Shown: positions 1-12,900, counted from the stretch's first letter. The stretch is DNA of 64,000 nucleotides from Lingula anatina (GCF_001039355.2 NW_019775180.1:662072-726071), one strand, 5' to 3'. Made by a program: numbers and translations. The notes: generated by a model from the sequence alone, not told the origin.

Positions 1-96
1 TTTCTCTGCTCTTTCACCTCAAAGAAATTTCGTGCAAATTAACACTTTTATCCATTTTAGTGGTCAAAGGACTGTGATGTTGAGACATCACTGCAA

Positions 97-219
97 TCAC
101 ATCCTTCCAGGAAACTGTTTTTTTTTTTTCTTATTTTGCACATAGTTCAGAATGTCAAAAGCATCTTGATTGGTGATATTTCCTGGTCGAAGTTGGTGTA
201 ATGACATAATTCCATCCAT
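97..219 (-). CDS. Candidate last exon of an unidentified minus-strand gene
   Basis: Read on the minus strand, a pyrimidine-rich stretch ending in TTTTACAG at 220 is followed by 41 open codons ending in TGA at 97-99. The peptide includes IMSLHQLRPGNITNQDAFDI and ends in a lysine run and QFPGRM. Its composition looks coding, but I do not recognise the family. Upstream exons would have to lie at higher coordinates, between here and MTG1 or antisense within MTG1, and I found none. The 12-A run encoding the lysines could also be chance. Transcript evidence would settle it. Confidence 0.3.
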   Translation of the reverse strand: MDGIMSLHQLRPGNITNQDAFDILNYVQNKKKKKQFPGRM

Positions 220-741
220 CTGTAAAATAAAGGGGAAAATTTAGGTATGCAGGTAACCGTAAAGCAGTTTCTCCACAGAAAATATCACAGATGAGAATAC
301 AATCTTTTAATTGTAAATTTTAATCATGTAATTTCTTTTTTTGTGGAAAAAAATTCAAGATTCTTAGTTTTCAATAAGGACCTTGAGCTGTGATGGGAGG
401 GGGGGTGTACCCTCACAGTTTACCTATGAGGCTCACAGAATTTGACCTTTTATTATTTTTTTTCATTTATGTCTTATAAAAATTTAATGCAGAGAAAGTC
501 GTCAGCAAACATGACCTCAACTTCAGTTGGACAGGTTTGGTGGTATCAACATGTCACATAGTGCTAACAAACGGCATAAAAACCTTGTTTAAGATGATAG
601 ATACCGAATGTTCTGACCTTAAAAATTTTGTTTACCAGCGATATTGCACATTGTCGGTTTAATTTTGCCTCAACTTTCTCTCATTTTGATATTTTCAGCA
701 CAACTATTACACATAGATTCTGACACCTCGAGGCAGATCTG
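220..741. other. MTG1 upstream region, no gene seen
   Basis: AT-rich DNA upstream of the MTG1 start codon, with no convincing ORF or splice-bounded exon on either strand. It should hold the MTG1 promoter and 5' UTR. No canonical TATA box stood out. Confidence 0.4.
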
Positions 742-3700
742 ATGGCAAAACATGCAAAAGTATTCCGGCATTCTTTTGACTTTGCCTTAAAAGATGTGAA
801 AAAATGGTTTCCAGGCCATATGGCAAAAGGTTAGTAGCTTAGCTATTAAAGACATAGATTTGTACTTGAACATATATGAGCTATATGACCTTTGCAAATT
901 GTTGCATGTAGCTAGCACATGCAGTGGGGAATCCCAAATTGACAAGATATTAACTCTCCATCTGTAGACCCTTTTTTGTCTGCAATCTTGTTAAAAACAG
1001 TTGAGTTGGGAAAGGTTTTTATGTAATTTAATGTTGGAAATGGGCTGTAACAGTGCTTATTTGTTTCATTTTGCTTATGTTTTTGCGATTGCAGTGAGTA
1101 TTATAATATGGTTTCTCTACAGCTTTGAACAAGAAATTGTAAATGGTTGCTGTATAATATTTTTCAGGACTTAAAGCACTTCAAGGAAGGGTGAAGGATG
1201 CAGATTGTATTATTGAAGTTCATGATGCAAGAGTATCCTTTGTTAATTGTATGATTTATATTAAAAATGGTGTGCATACAACATGATGTTTATGCTTTTT
1301 GTTTTTCAATCACACACATACTTTTTTGATTTGTCACTAACTGAGAGTAATTGATGAAATTATGTAAACTTGTTACTTATCTTGACTAATTTAAGATACC
1401 CTTTTCTGGGAGGAACAAAGTGTTTGGACAAACACTTATGATAAGGCCTCATATTTTACTTCTGAACAAGGTATTTATAAAAAATGAAGTAATAATTAAT
1501 TTTCACTTTTTCTCTGGTAAGTGATTGTAAATATTATATCAGTAGCTTAAAGGGATAATAACTCTTCATATGATATCTTTATTTCACAATAAAAACATTG
1601 TGAACAACTCATAGAAATATAATATATTCTGTTTTACCACAAAAACAGCAGTTATAGCTATTATTCTGAGATCTGAGCGTGTCTTCAGATCACGTGACTT
1701 CCATTGATGGCTGTACTCTGTTAAAATCTCTTAAGAGATTTTAACAAAAAACCAAACTTTTTAGAAAAAAACCAGGGACTAACTTTGAATGTAAAAATGG
1801 ATTCATTGACCATTGGTTAGTATGGGAAAATTGTTGTTTACTCCAGGAAAATTCATTTTTTGGCCAAAACGAAGAGTTATTATCCCTTTAACTCTTTTAA
1901 AACAATTAAGTGGATATGTTTCCACTGCTTATTAGTGTATACAATCTAAAATTCTCTAATTCTTAGAATAGATCATGAGTTTTTACTTGGTAAAGTTGTT
2001 TTATCTAACACAGTCAATCATTAATTAATATTTATATATTTATTAGGGTATTTATTTATTAAAATTTTTGATGAGTTTGACATTTGTGTGTTTACATGTA
2101 GACATGATACTTTAGCTATTATTCATACTTGATGAATGAATGAATGGATAATAATTTTACATTTATTTTTAGAAGGACCTTGCGGACATGTCAATGCAAA
2201 GCCAAGTTGTAGCCAAGTTAAAAGAAGAGGGCATGGCAAGAGTCTTGTTCACAAATTGCAAGGATCAGTATGGTAGTGCTCTAACCAAAAAGGTGCAGTA
2301 TGAATACAAAAAATTAATCTTAGAACTGTATCTGCCTTTGTGTACATAGCTAATGTTTTAAGAATGGCAGTTTATGCTTTTACGACAAGTCACATCTTGG
2401 ATTTTAATTGCTTTACAGCTTATTCCAACAATCTTAGATGTGGTTGAGGAGTACCCAAGATACAACAGAAGTGAGGTGTGTATGTTACATAGTTTTAATA
2501 TTGATGTATTGTAAAAACATCTGCTTAATCAGAACAGCATTCTCTGGCTTTAAGATTTATTCATGCTTATAATTTGAATTAAACTTGCTAGGCTAAAATT
2601 ACTCATTATTTTTAGGCAGATGAGCTGAAGCTCCTTGTTATAGGTGTACCTAATGTTGGAAAGTCATCCTTGATAAACAGTTTAAGAAGAATGCACATAA
2701 AAGGAAAGAAAGGTGTGGTATAAATTATTAAAGAATTCTTTTTGATATTTGTTCATGTACCACTACAAATTTGTCCCTGTCTTTATAGTGTTATGTTATA
2801 CTATTCAGGTAAAGCTACTTCTGTTGGAGGAGTTGCAGGCGTAACCAGAAGTTTAATGGAGAAAATAAAGGTAATGTTTGTACTTCATTAAAGCTAGTAA
2901 ATTTTGTTTAAGAAAACTTTTACTAGCAGTGAGGATGAATGTCAGAGGTAAATTATGTGATGAACATTTTATAAATGTGAACAATTCTTTCTTTTATAGC
3001 CTCTTAAGTAATTTTATAATAACCAAGCAAATCCTTCATGGACAACATATACACACACACTTATGTATCTAGTACCCGTTCATTTATTTATATTTTAATA
3101 TTTTAAACTGTAAAGTCTTAATGATAAGAAATAAATATAGGTGTACAAAATTCAAATCTGCACATTTTTAAAATGCACAAGAGTGAAAATTGTGGTGTCC
3201 TTCGTGCCTTCTTTTTCATGTGTTACTCTGGGTCTTTGTAAATATTATTTTAAAATAGAGAATGATTTCATCTATATTACTGACCAAACGTGAGATTGGT
3301 TAAAACCTATCAAGCATTATGTAGGCAATGGAAGCACTTGTCATAGATCAGCAAATTTATTCCCTTAGCCTTTTACCTGTCATACTATAAAGCTTTTATA
3401 AGAGCTTGGTGAAGCAATAGACTTTAAGTTCGCATTTTTTTTCATTTATTGCAGGTGTGTGAAGACCCTTTGATCTACCTCTATGACAGTCCAGGAATCC
3501 TGCAACCAAATATCAAAGATGTTGAAGTTGGAATGAAACTGGCACTGTGTGGTGAGCTTGCTGAACATTGCTTATGGACTTCGATGCTTCAATTTTAAAT
3601 TAGTGTTTTGTGTGAGACAAAAAAAAAAAAGATGTTCTTGACTAATTTTTGCATTCTTACACCATCAGTTTAACTCAACAAAATTGTTATTGACTCATTG

Positions 3701-5169
3701 AGGTACAGAAATGTATACCCATGCATGATATTGTTTTCTAGATATGTATTCCATTAATAAACAGTATGTAGTTATATGTCAAATTCACTGAAATGAATTC
3801 CATCGGTTTCCCCTCATTGAGGGTACTGGTTTATGATTATCAAAATACCAAAAAGGAGTTTTTTTTGTGCATCTAATCATTCAATAATACCTTTCTGCTG
3901 ATTAAAAACAATAAAAATCCCTCTTGAAGTATAAAGCATGTTAGCATTTATACAACTTATTGCTAAGTGTAAGTATATGTATAGGCACCTCAGTGTTTAT
4001 TAAAGATAGAATTTCAGTCAGGCATTAGCAGGGATAATGTATCGAATAAATCTATTATATTTTGACTAAATATTGGCATAAAATAACATATTTTAGTTGA
4101 TTCAGTCTTGTTTACATTTTGTTTCAGCAACAGTTCAAGATCATTTAATTGGTGAAGTCACCATTGTAGACTACATGTTATTCTGGCTAAATAAACATGG
4201 ATATTTCACGTGAGAGAATTCAATTCTTGTTTTCAAAAAGAAATGTATCAAATTGAGAAAAGTTAAAAGGATGTATACAAAGATGTAGTTATATGTCAGT
4301 CATTTATTCATTGTCATTTATTTCTGAAACATACTACCTTTTGGCACATGGTCTAAATGCTAAAATATATGTTTACAATGGCAAGTAACTATGTATCAAG
4401 TCATGAGGATAAATGCTAATATTAATTTTTCCTGCATTTCAGTTCACATACACAGCTTAATTCCACGCATTGTTTGAAGTAAAGTAGTAATATTTGTTTA
4501 TCTTTTATGTGATTTATAAAAATTATGTTACCCAAATACTGCTGATATAAATCATTTTTGTAGCAAAGACATTAACCTTAAGTTTCCTCATGTATGGCAA
4601 TGCCATTTTTATCAAATGTCATCTTTATCTGTGTTTAGGTATGTGAAACATTTTGAATTAGATGAGCCTGTGGATGATGTGAAGGAATTTCTTGCCCATA
4701 TTGCAAGAAAACACAAGAAAATACTAAAACAGAAATCGGTGGAAAGTAAGTTTAATTTTGCTTCAGCTTTTTTTTTTTAATTTTAGTTTCTCAGACATGA
4801 ATTTTTTCGGCAGAATCACAAAATTTCAGATTTTTTAATGCAAATTCTGAAGTGTTCTGAGAGTTTTCAAGTCCAGCACCACAATAAATGTTCAGATTAT
4901 TTTTTTCAAACCCAGGTTCATGTCTGGTTTCTGTTTGGTGTTATTTCATAAAATTTAACCAACTGCTACTTTTTCCACTTAAAGTTAGTTACTCTTCTAA
5001 TTTGACATGGATGTTTTTTTTCAACGTACACATTGATATTCCATATTTTTCAGCAAATCAGTACGTTTACAGGCTAGACTTTCAAAGTGCAGCAGTTATA
5101 GCATTAAAAGCATTCAGACAAGGGAAGCTTGGCAAATTCACCCTTGATGAAGACATAATTCCATGCTGA
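742..5169 (+). CDS. MTG1: Mitochondrial ribosome-associated GTPase 1 (MTG1)
   Basis: MTG1 is a circularly permuted GTPase of the YlqF/RbgA family that acts in late assembly of the mitochondrial large ribosomal subunit on the matrix side of the inner membrane. Exons: 742-829, 1168-1232, 1396-1470, 2173-2292, 2419-2475, 2616-2712, 2809-2870, 3455-3551, 4128-4209, 4639-4745, 5054-5169. All junctions keep frame and use GT/AG, giving 321 aa (human about 334). Visible motifs are the family N-terminal signature WFPGHMAKG, G4 NKKD (residues about 75-78), G1 GVPNVGKSS (about 145-153) and G3 DSPG (about 199-202); G4 precedes G1, as expected for the permuted fold. The start is the ATG at 742, just before the conserved core, so any mitochondrial targeting sequence is short. 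The intron between exons 3 and 4 carries a MITE. DOHH lies tail-to-tail downstream. Confidence 0.95.
1549..1890. mobile_element. MITE (family A, copy 1) in an MTG1 intron
   Basis: A 340-bp element bounded by perfect 19-bp terminal inverted repeats (1549-1567 and 1871-1889; inner part AGGGATAATAACTC) with TTAA at both borders. It has no coding capacity. A perfect 26-bp palindrome sits at 1720-1745. A diverged second copy lies at 12138-12484 in a C9orf72 intron, showing a dispersed family. The TTAA borders suggest a TTAA-targeting transposase, but the ends do not look like classic piggyBac termini. Confidence 0.85.
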
Positions 5170-6420
5170 AAATGCTGGAATCGAGTTGTGCTGCTGGGTT
5201 GTCCACGTCCGTCTTCTACACGTGGAAGTGAATTTTAAAGTGAATGTAAATATTTGTTTTAAAAAAAATTCAAGGGATAACTTCACATGCTACAGAAGAT
5301 ACAGCTTTATCATGACTTTGGTGGAATATCAAACTATAGTTTAACATCTACTATCAAATGCAAGTCACCATGAAAGTACAAGAAATGCATTAACTGCTCA
5401 CTCTGCTTAAGCAAAGTGCATAGAGTGTAAAAAGTATTTTTAATTGTTACTTAAGGGCATTTTTTATTTTAGAACTTTACACAGATAGATAATAAATACT
5501 CATGTGTGACTAATCATGTCAGAAACAAAAGTTATTACTTCTGCAGGTCCATATCCTTCATTCAATCACATTAACTGATTTCTGAAACTTGCATCTCCAT
5601 ATCAGTGGCACCCATGCACACTTAGATCAAGAGTGCAGAGTTGCTCACCAACTGATTGATGATGATAGAGCCATTTTCCTTCTTGTAAAGAAAACTTATA
5701 AATAAATGCAGTCTATGCAAGGTAAACACTAAAGAAAAGTTAATATCATATCTGCCGTTCACTATTGGTATCTTCTTAATAAACTACATGAAAAGTTGAG
5801 ACAAGAACATCAATTATGCTTGATGATTATGGGCAATGGTCCATATAAACTTCAGTTTTTTAGTTGATTCAAGCATAAGAAAATGTTAATTTTAAATTTG
5901 CTATCATACGTTTTTGAAATGAGTTAGAAATAAACTGCACAGTTTGACAAGGTTTCTAATTTTTTATGTAGAATTGGTGACCTGTTGCTGTGGCAAACAT
6001 ATTTGTAATTCTGCTCAATATCTATAATAAATGATATATTTATCTGTATTGTGTATGTGGAGAATAGTTCAACTTTATATCACAAAAATTTGCAGTGGTT
6101 GTTCAGATCGGAAGCATATGAAGAACAAAACCAAGGCTGAATTTTTTTGGTAAGATTTCTTGTGAAAGAGTACTAGATCTAGTAAACAATACTTTAATAG
6201 ACAGTCTAGTTAACACATTTTTATCGAGGAATTGAAAACATACAGTGAGAAAACTATGAAACACCATTTTGTGGTCCTATACAACATACCAAAAAGTGGC
6301 TTTAATATCACTGATAACAACCTACTTTTGCAATTTCTATAGCTAAATTTGAAATTAAAGAGATTTTCATCAGCAAACCAGACATTATTTATAATTGCAC
6401 AAATAGGGCATCAAAAACTC
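5170..6420. other. MTG1/DOHH tail-to-tail intergenic region with 3' UTRs
   Basis: AT-rich sequence between two convergent genes. It contains the MTG1 3' UTR, with an AATAAA at 5491-5496 and another AATAAA at about 5701, and the 3' UTR of minus-strand DOHH. No additional gene is visible. Confidence 0.6.
5491..5496 (+). terminator. Candidate MTG1 polyadenylation signal
   Basis: AATAAA about 320 nt after the MTG1 stop codon, in AT-rich 3' UTR-like sequence. A second hexamer near 5701 is an alternative. Confidence 0.4.
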
Positions 6421-8191
6421 TCATAAATCCCCCTTGGCCCACTGAAATTGATTACTCATTTCGTATTCACATATATCTAATGCAACTTCACAGCTCTCCT
6501 TTACAACTCTCTCTGAATCTTTGAGATAGTCCTGCAAAACTGTCATGCTCTCTTCTGTTGCTATAGAACCCAGTGCTTCAGCACATTCATGTCGGACCAT
6601 TGGATGCTCCTGTAAGTCTTTGAGATTTTCAATAAGCTGTGTTACACAAGCTGGATGCTGCATCTGTCCTAGTACATAGGCAATCTCATGTCTGAATAGA
6701 GCACTGTTGCATTTTAAACCTAAAGACAAACATGAAACCTAATTTAAAAACCTGTGTTTCATTTTATTGATGCCTTCATTAATTTCTTTAGTTGTGGAAG
6801 CTTCATCATAAGACATTTCCTCTGCTTCAATTTCAGCATGACAAAACTGAATGTATGATTGTAAGTATCACTAAAGAAAAACCTAATTTTCAACATATAA
6901 GACTATTCTATTTACTTCATATCTTTTCTATTTATTTATACACAATCTTACTTATTTATACATAATGCAAAGCATTTACATACAATAAAAATATTTTAGC
7001 TTTAAATTACAACCAATCAAATGCATTTTAAGGGAAAAAAACAATATTGTTACCTTCAGCCAATGCTAATACTGATGCGGAATCCCCTATGTTCCTGAGC
7101 GAAAACATTGCCCTATATCTTTGAAACAGTGGCAACTTTTCATCCAATAGTGTCTGTTTCAAAATATGGACACTGTCTTCAGCACAGGGTGGAGCTGGGT
7201 CAACTGAGAAATATGGGTTTTCTGTTATGGCCTCCCTTTTGTTTGTATCACTATGCAGCCATTCCAATCTTTTCAGAGCCAACTCGCAGGTTTCAGATAA
7301 CTGGAAATAAGAATTAACACTGATAAGGCAGTCAAATGATTTATGAGGTATTATCAAAGTACATCAAATGAGCCTTAAACTACAAATAAAAATCTACATT
7401 TAATTTGATACATTTTAATCACTAAAATTAAACAGCTCATGAGATATTTATTAAATTAGAAAATGTGTAACAGCTTTTAACATTGCCTTGCACGTACCTC
7501 TAAAATTGGATCTTGTAAATATTTCTTTAGTACAGCAATGACTTCCTTAGAATTCACTCCAATTGCTCCTAGTGCTTCCCCTAGTGATACACATGCACAT
7601 TGGATTAGTTTCTAAATTTAACCAAATTCAAATAGCTTTTAATGAAACAAAATATTACTAAACTTTCAATTTATTTTAAGTTAAGACTTAACACACGTGT
7701 ATTAACTTACATGTACTGGTATATAAGCTATAATACCCCGGTATTTTAATGAGTATTAACTGTGGGAGTGTGAGTAGATTCTTAAAACATGCAAATAATG
7801 TTAAATTTCGTACATTTTATTACGTTGTTCGTAACAACTATTATCATAGCAATGTCGGTTTTTTACTTACAGGCTTATAGTACGTCTGTGCTGGTAAATT
7901 TTACTGACCTGCTTCGTGTCTTACTATGGGGTCTTCGTTAACATTTTCCAACACTTGAATCAACGTTGATATGGCCATGGCGTCTTGCATCTGCCCTAAA
8001 CAGTATGCACATTCATGTTTTAGTAAGGCTGAAGAATCAGAAAATCCCTTCGATATACACTCTATTGCATCCTTTCCACCAATGTTCTTCAATGCGAATA
8101 AGGCGCGGTATCGCTGTTTCATCGGTCGGCTATCGTCCTGCAGAAGTTGTCCTATTGAGAGAATTTGGTCCCTAGTAAAATTCTTCGCCAT
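6421..8191 (-). CDS. DOHH: Deoxyhypusine hydroxylase (DOHH)
   Basis: DOHH is the di-iron HEAT-repeat enzyme that hydroxylates deoxyhypusine on eIF5A, the last step of hypusine synthesis in the cytosol. Exons (minus strand): 8191-7909, 7580-7498, 7300-7054, 6719-6421, all in frame, giving 303 aa (human 302). The four His-Glu metal-binding pairs are present in LLKHE (H59/E60), VRHE (H92/E93), LFRHE (H215/E216) and VRHECAE (H248/E249). The central linker has the family motif SVDPAPP. The start is the ATG at 8191. A longer in-frame start at 8227 is less likely, because a good acceptor (TTTTTTCAAG) lies between the two ATGs and points to a 5' UTR intron. The gene is divergent from the small ORF/C9orf72 unit and convergent with MTG1. 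Confidence 0.95.
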
Positions 8192-8229
8192 TACGAGCTT
8201 GAAAAAATAAAGGGATTGTAAGACCACTA

Positions 8230-9091
8230 CGTGTATACCAAGAAATATGTGAAAATGTTAAGTAATTTAACCAACCCACGTTTCGTGATGAAACGACCTT
8301 CACCTGTAATACAGAAAATGTGGAATATACACAACGTGGAACATACGTGCCTGTTATAACAGACTACATTAAGAACGCTGGAGACAGGGGAATCAGAGAT
8401 GCACTTTTTATCAGTTTAACTCTATAAAGAATAAAAAACACACGGAATATTTTTATAATAATTTCACTGACGTGCCGTCAAATGTAAACCCGATCTTAGT
8501 TTCTTACGCTTCCATCACGGGAGAGCCGAGACACCAAAACAAAATTTGTTAGAAGCACAGAGTTGCGGTAAGAAATTGGAACTTAGTGATTTATGGTTTT
8601 TTATGCCTTTTGTTCGCATTGCTTAACGATCTAATATAGTAGTGCCAAAGTCCATATTGTTCAGTGTGTTTGACTTATCGCTCGGGTACAAGATATTGTT
8701 CACGCAAAATCATACTTTCCATAGGCTATTACAGGCGGAAAATGATATCGTGGACCCGCAACTGTTATCTTATCAACCGCACCGAGACTGAATTTATTAC
8801 TCCTAACTGATTATAAAAAATTGAATCATTTTATCTAGGTGACGGTCAGTGCGTCCCACAGTATTACGGATCGAACAATGACAAAGGCAATGTAGGTATT
8901 GTGTTTCTACAATACAGTTACATGAACATGTACAGTACATGTAGTACTAACACACTGTAACTGTATTTTGGAAAAAAAGTATGCTCTACACAGCCGTCAC
9001 TGGTAAAGCAGATTCCTTGAGCACAGTTTGAGCTGATAGAGGATTGTACTCAAACAACTACTAGTGGATATACCTGTGGCATTCCATATCA
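8230..9091. promoter_or_regulatory. Divergent 5' region shared by DOHH and the C9orf72 side
   Basis: About 0.9 kb separates the DOHH start (minus) from the first plus-strand ORF. On the plus strand a donor-like site, GTTGCG followed by gtaaga, lies at 8568. It could end a noncoding first exon that splices to the C9orf72 coding exon whose acceptor is at 9951. The spacing suggests a shared or bidirectional promoter, but no core promoter motif is obvious. Confidence 0.4.
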
Positions 9092-9364
9092 ATGAGGCCT
9101 GACTGGACTGCTCAGTTTCTTTATCGAGAAGACATAACACTTTTACTTCTGAATTATTTGCTGTTCTCAACAATTGTTCTGACATTTGTGATATTTTTGA
9201 TGATCCTGACCCAAGCCTCATCAGATGGTGATGATCCATATCTTGATGCATTTGCCATTATGGCATTGATGGGTACATCTTTCTTTATATCTAATCTACT
9301 GCTTGCACGATATATGGTCCAGGCTATGATAGTGAGCAAGGAGATACGTCGCATAAGGATTTGA
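9092..9364 (+). CDS. Small two-helix membrane protein, hypothetical
   Basis: An intact 90-codon ORF starting at an ATG with an upstream in-frame stop at 9062. It has two hydrophobic segments, about residues 17-41 (LLLLNYLLFSTIVLTFVIFL) and about 54-78 (FAIMALMGTSFFISNLLLAR), separated by an acidic loop SSDGDDPY, and a basic end KEIRRIRI. This hairpin layout and the clean separation of charges look like a real small membrane protein. I do not recognise the family. It lies 0.6 kb before the C9orf72 coding exon and may sit inside C9orf72's first intron, or be an independent gene from the same divergent promoter. Expression is not shown by the sequence. Confidence 0.5.
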   Translation: MRPDWTAQFLYREDITLLLLNYLLFSTIVLTFVIFLMILTQASSDGDDPYLDAFAIMALMGTSFFISNLLLARYMVQAMIVSKEIRRIRI

Positions 9365-9975
9365 AGATAGTCCATACATACTATAGTGAGTTTTAGCATG
9401 ATGTGAGATAGTAATAGTTCATAGATCATTATTTGTACACAAGCAAAACGTTGTGAAGCTTGAATTTTTAAAGTAGCATATGGCCAACTTGAACAAAGGT
9501 CTCCATCAGAGTGAGTATAGATATTATTTTTGACTGCTTTGTAAGCTAGTGTAAAAGCTTCATAATCTTTAATGTTTTATGTACAACTAATGGTCTTTGT
9601 ACTCTATATAAAAAGCTGATGGATATTTTTTTGCAGAAATATGTAGAGCTAGTTTTGAATTTAGTAATGGTCTATTTATATTTCAAAATTTTATAAAATT
9701 TCATGTTAATTACCTCTCATTGGTCTTTCTTTACATATACCTGATACAGTTTTATTTCATATACTAGTTCCATGAAGGAATTTTACAGTTACCATATTTT
9801 ATTACTCTTTAGAAATCAGGTTTTACTATTACGTCATGTAAAGTAGGGTGTTTGCTTTTTTTGAGCACTTACAACTACAATTAGCCACGAAATTTCTTAC
9901 ATCTAATATATTGCCATATTTATTGTAACTTCAGTAGATTTTTTATTTCAGATACATCAGTACCATTGCAATATC

Positions 9976-12900
9976 ATGACATCAACTGAAAGAACAGTGG
10001 GGATGGCAGACACTTTTAAGGACTGTGATACTAAAAGCATGGAGGACATTGATGAGGAAATGGAGTCCCTAAGCATTAAACCTAGTGAGGATGAATCAGA
10101 ACTTATAGTGGATGGCTTCATGGTCAGTGGCACTTTCACAGATGTAGCAAGTAACCAGTGTAGGACGCCAGTTATTCCTAGTTTTGAAGAGAGTAGTGAC
10201 ACTCTGGTAGAGGGCCCTGACAGTAGGGCTATCAGCCCTGTTGGACATAGCCTCACTGCAACAAAGCTCAAAGTGAGCTCTTCCAATCTGATCCAAGCAG
10301 TGGTTTTGTCACTATGGGACAACATTGTAGGACCAAGGATACTTCATGTGTGGAAAGGGGAAGCGTGCAATGAAACTGTAGAAACTTTTAAATACCTTTC
10401 CATTTACACACTGAATGGTGAAATATGCCGTGATTTAACCTGTGGAGGTATAGACACCAAATTTTACGTGATGTCTCGCAGAAAACTGTGCGTTTTAGCA
10501 CTGATTTTTGGGGCAAAGGGCAAATGTGGACCAAGTGTGCACTGTCTCTCTGTTGTCATGTCTAGTAATGATTTACAGAAATATGTCACTTGGCAGCGTA
10601 CTCTTCATGCTTGGCTCAAGAGGAGAATAGCAGTCCTCCGGGTGTTAATGGAAAAGGTACTTATGAACAAAATAGAATTTATAGAGGTCAAAAGAAACAA
10701 AAAGCATAAGAAGTGGTGAAATAACATGAAACGTTATATAAGTAGCTCAGAATAAGTTATAATTAAGGTCCCATTAACTTATACATTACACATGATCCTT
10801 AATTGTTTTTTTATTGTTACTATTTTTTAAGGTTAAAATTAAAATTTTGTAATTTACCAAAAATGTGGCATATTGCTGTGGCATATTGCTATGCATATTA
10901 TAGATTGGGATTTCAGTAAACATGAATGTGAAAGGTAAAGAGGCTTGCAGCATGCAAGATTTTCAAGTATTCCTATTTTATATATAGATAGCTGCCTTAA
11001 TCTCCAAAGGCACATAACATCCTGCCTTAGTATAAAAATTCATATCTACTGCTCAAAATTTGCAGTTACACAATGTGAAGATCATGCCTCTGAAACAGCT
11101 ATGAGGCATAACAAGGGAACATTAACAACAACCAATGTTGATGTTTTGGTTTCAATATTCAGTTTCACTACTTTTTTATATAATCTAAACAGAAAAGCGT
11201 AGTTTTTAAGTTAGATAAATTGTGCCTTGCAGGATATTTTATCTTGGTTCATATTGTAAAACTATCAATTCCAGCATGTTAAGTGCTAATTTTTAAAGCA
11301 TTCATTAGAAGGGGAATGTTAAGAAAAAAATTGTTGCAGAGAAGCTATGCATGGTGCCTATAGTCAGATACCTTGAGATTGGGTATTATGTTCTGTTTTC
11401 TGGGTATATAATGTTTTTTGGTAGTTGTCTATGTTTCCTGGTTATGTGTCGTGACTGTTTGATGAAGCAGGGATGCATGTAATCATTCACTATATTTAAC
11501 TAGGTGAACAAATAAGTGATTTTATAAAGAGTACTGTGAGTTTTGAACTCCAGAGAACAAGGGGCAAAGGTTGGGAACCCAGGATATATGCTATTTTTTT
11601 TTTCAAACAAAATCCTCAGTATAGTTCTCTATATATCCTAAATAATACACTTTTATTATTATTTTCAGGATGAGTATGACAAAGGCATACATTTTCTGAA
11701 TGCCTCCATTAATAAAACCATGAGGATGCTTCAGTCTTTGCAGTTGGATGGCTTGCCTTCTTGCATCAAGGTAGGTAAAACCTTACAGGTATGTATTGAT
11801 TCTCTATTTAAGTCTGCCTTCCCTTGAAATATCGATAAAATCCAACCTATGCATACCTTTTGGCATTTCTTGAACTGTTCAATTTACCTAAGGGCGCATT
11901 CCCATAGATTTTAGATCGATCTATCCCCGTGGAGAGTCTCACTAGATTACTGTCAGATAATCCGGCTTACATGTCTGTCCCGCCTGCTACAAGCTATATG
12001 GGGATAATTAACTTCCGTGCGCGGTCGGCTGACTGCAATTTAGCGTGAACCCCAGGGAGTTAGGTTGATCTAGTAAGATCGATCTAAATCTCTGGGAATG
12101 CCCTTTAAGAGAAAATACCACTGTTTACAGTGTTTTTTAAAGGGATAACAACTATTAGCAAGATATCCATATTTCACTAAAAATACATTGCAAACAACTC
12201 ACAGAAATAAAATATAATCTATTTTACCACCAAAATGGCAGTAAACACATTTATTCTGGAGTTTGTACTTGCCATCACATCACATGGCCTCCATAGATGG
12301 CTACACTTTGTAATAATGTCGTAAGAGAATATTACAAAATAAGACCAAACTTAAAAAAAAAAAAAAACGGGGACTAACTTTGAATGTGGGAATGGATTCA
12401 TTAACCATTGGGACGTATGGGAAAATTGTCCTTTATCCCAGGAAAATTCATTTTTGGCAAAAATGAACAGTTGTTATCCCTTAAATCTATCAGAACTAAA
12501 ATTCACAAAGTAAGCTTAAAAATTTATAGCATGTAGCTGATGGAGATATATGCGTCTGATGATGAATAGTAAAGTGGTTTGAAACAAGAAATTATCAAGA
12601 GAAGGAGCGGAAAAGATCTCACAAATCTAATAGGCTGTTATTGGAGATTTGCACATTCAAATGAGCACTCTAAAGCAATGGGTGTTATGAAAGCAAAACT
12701 AGCAGCAGTATGGGGTGGATCAATGGTTTTTTGGGGATTTTGCCATTATTTAAGTTTCAACAATATATGGTTCAACTAAAACATTTTTTAAGTGGAAGGA
12801 AATATTTAGTTTCGTGGTTATAAAAATATATTATAATAACTTGCTATTTTACAGCTGGAAGATACTTATTTTTACAACGAAGATTCTTCAAAGGATTTTT

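Noticed and set aside
8568-9951. Searched the region corresponding to C9orf72 intron 1 for a GGGGCC repeat
   Set aside because: No GGGGCC/GGCCCC array was seen; the human disease-associated repeat has no counterpart here.
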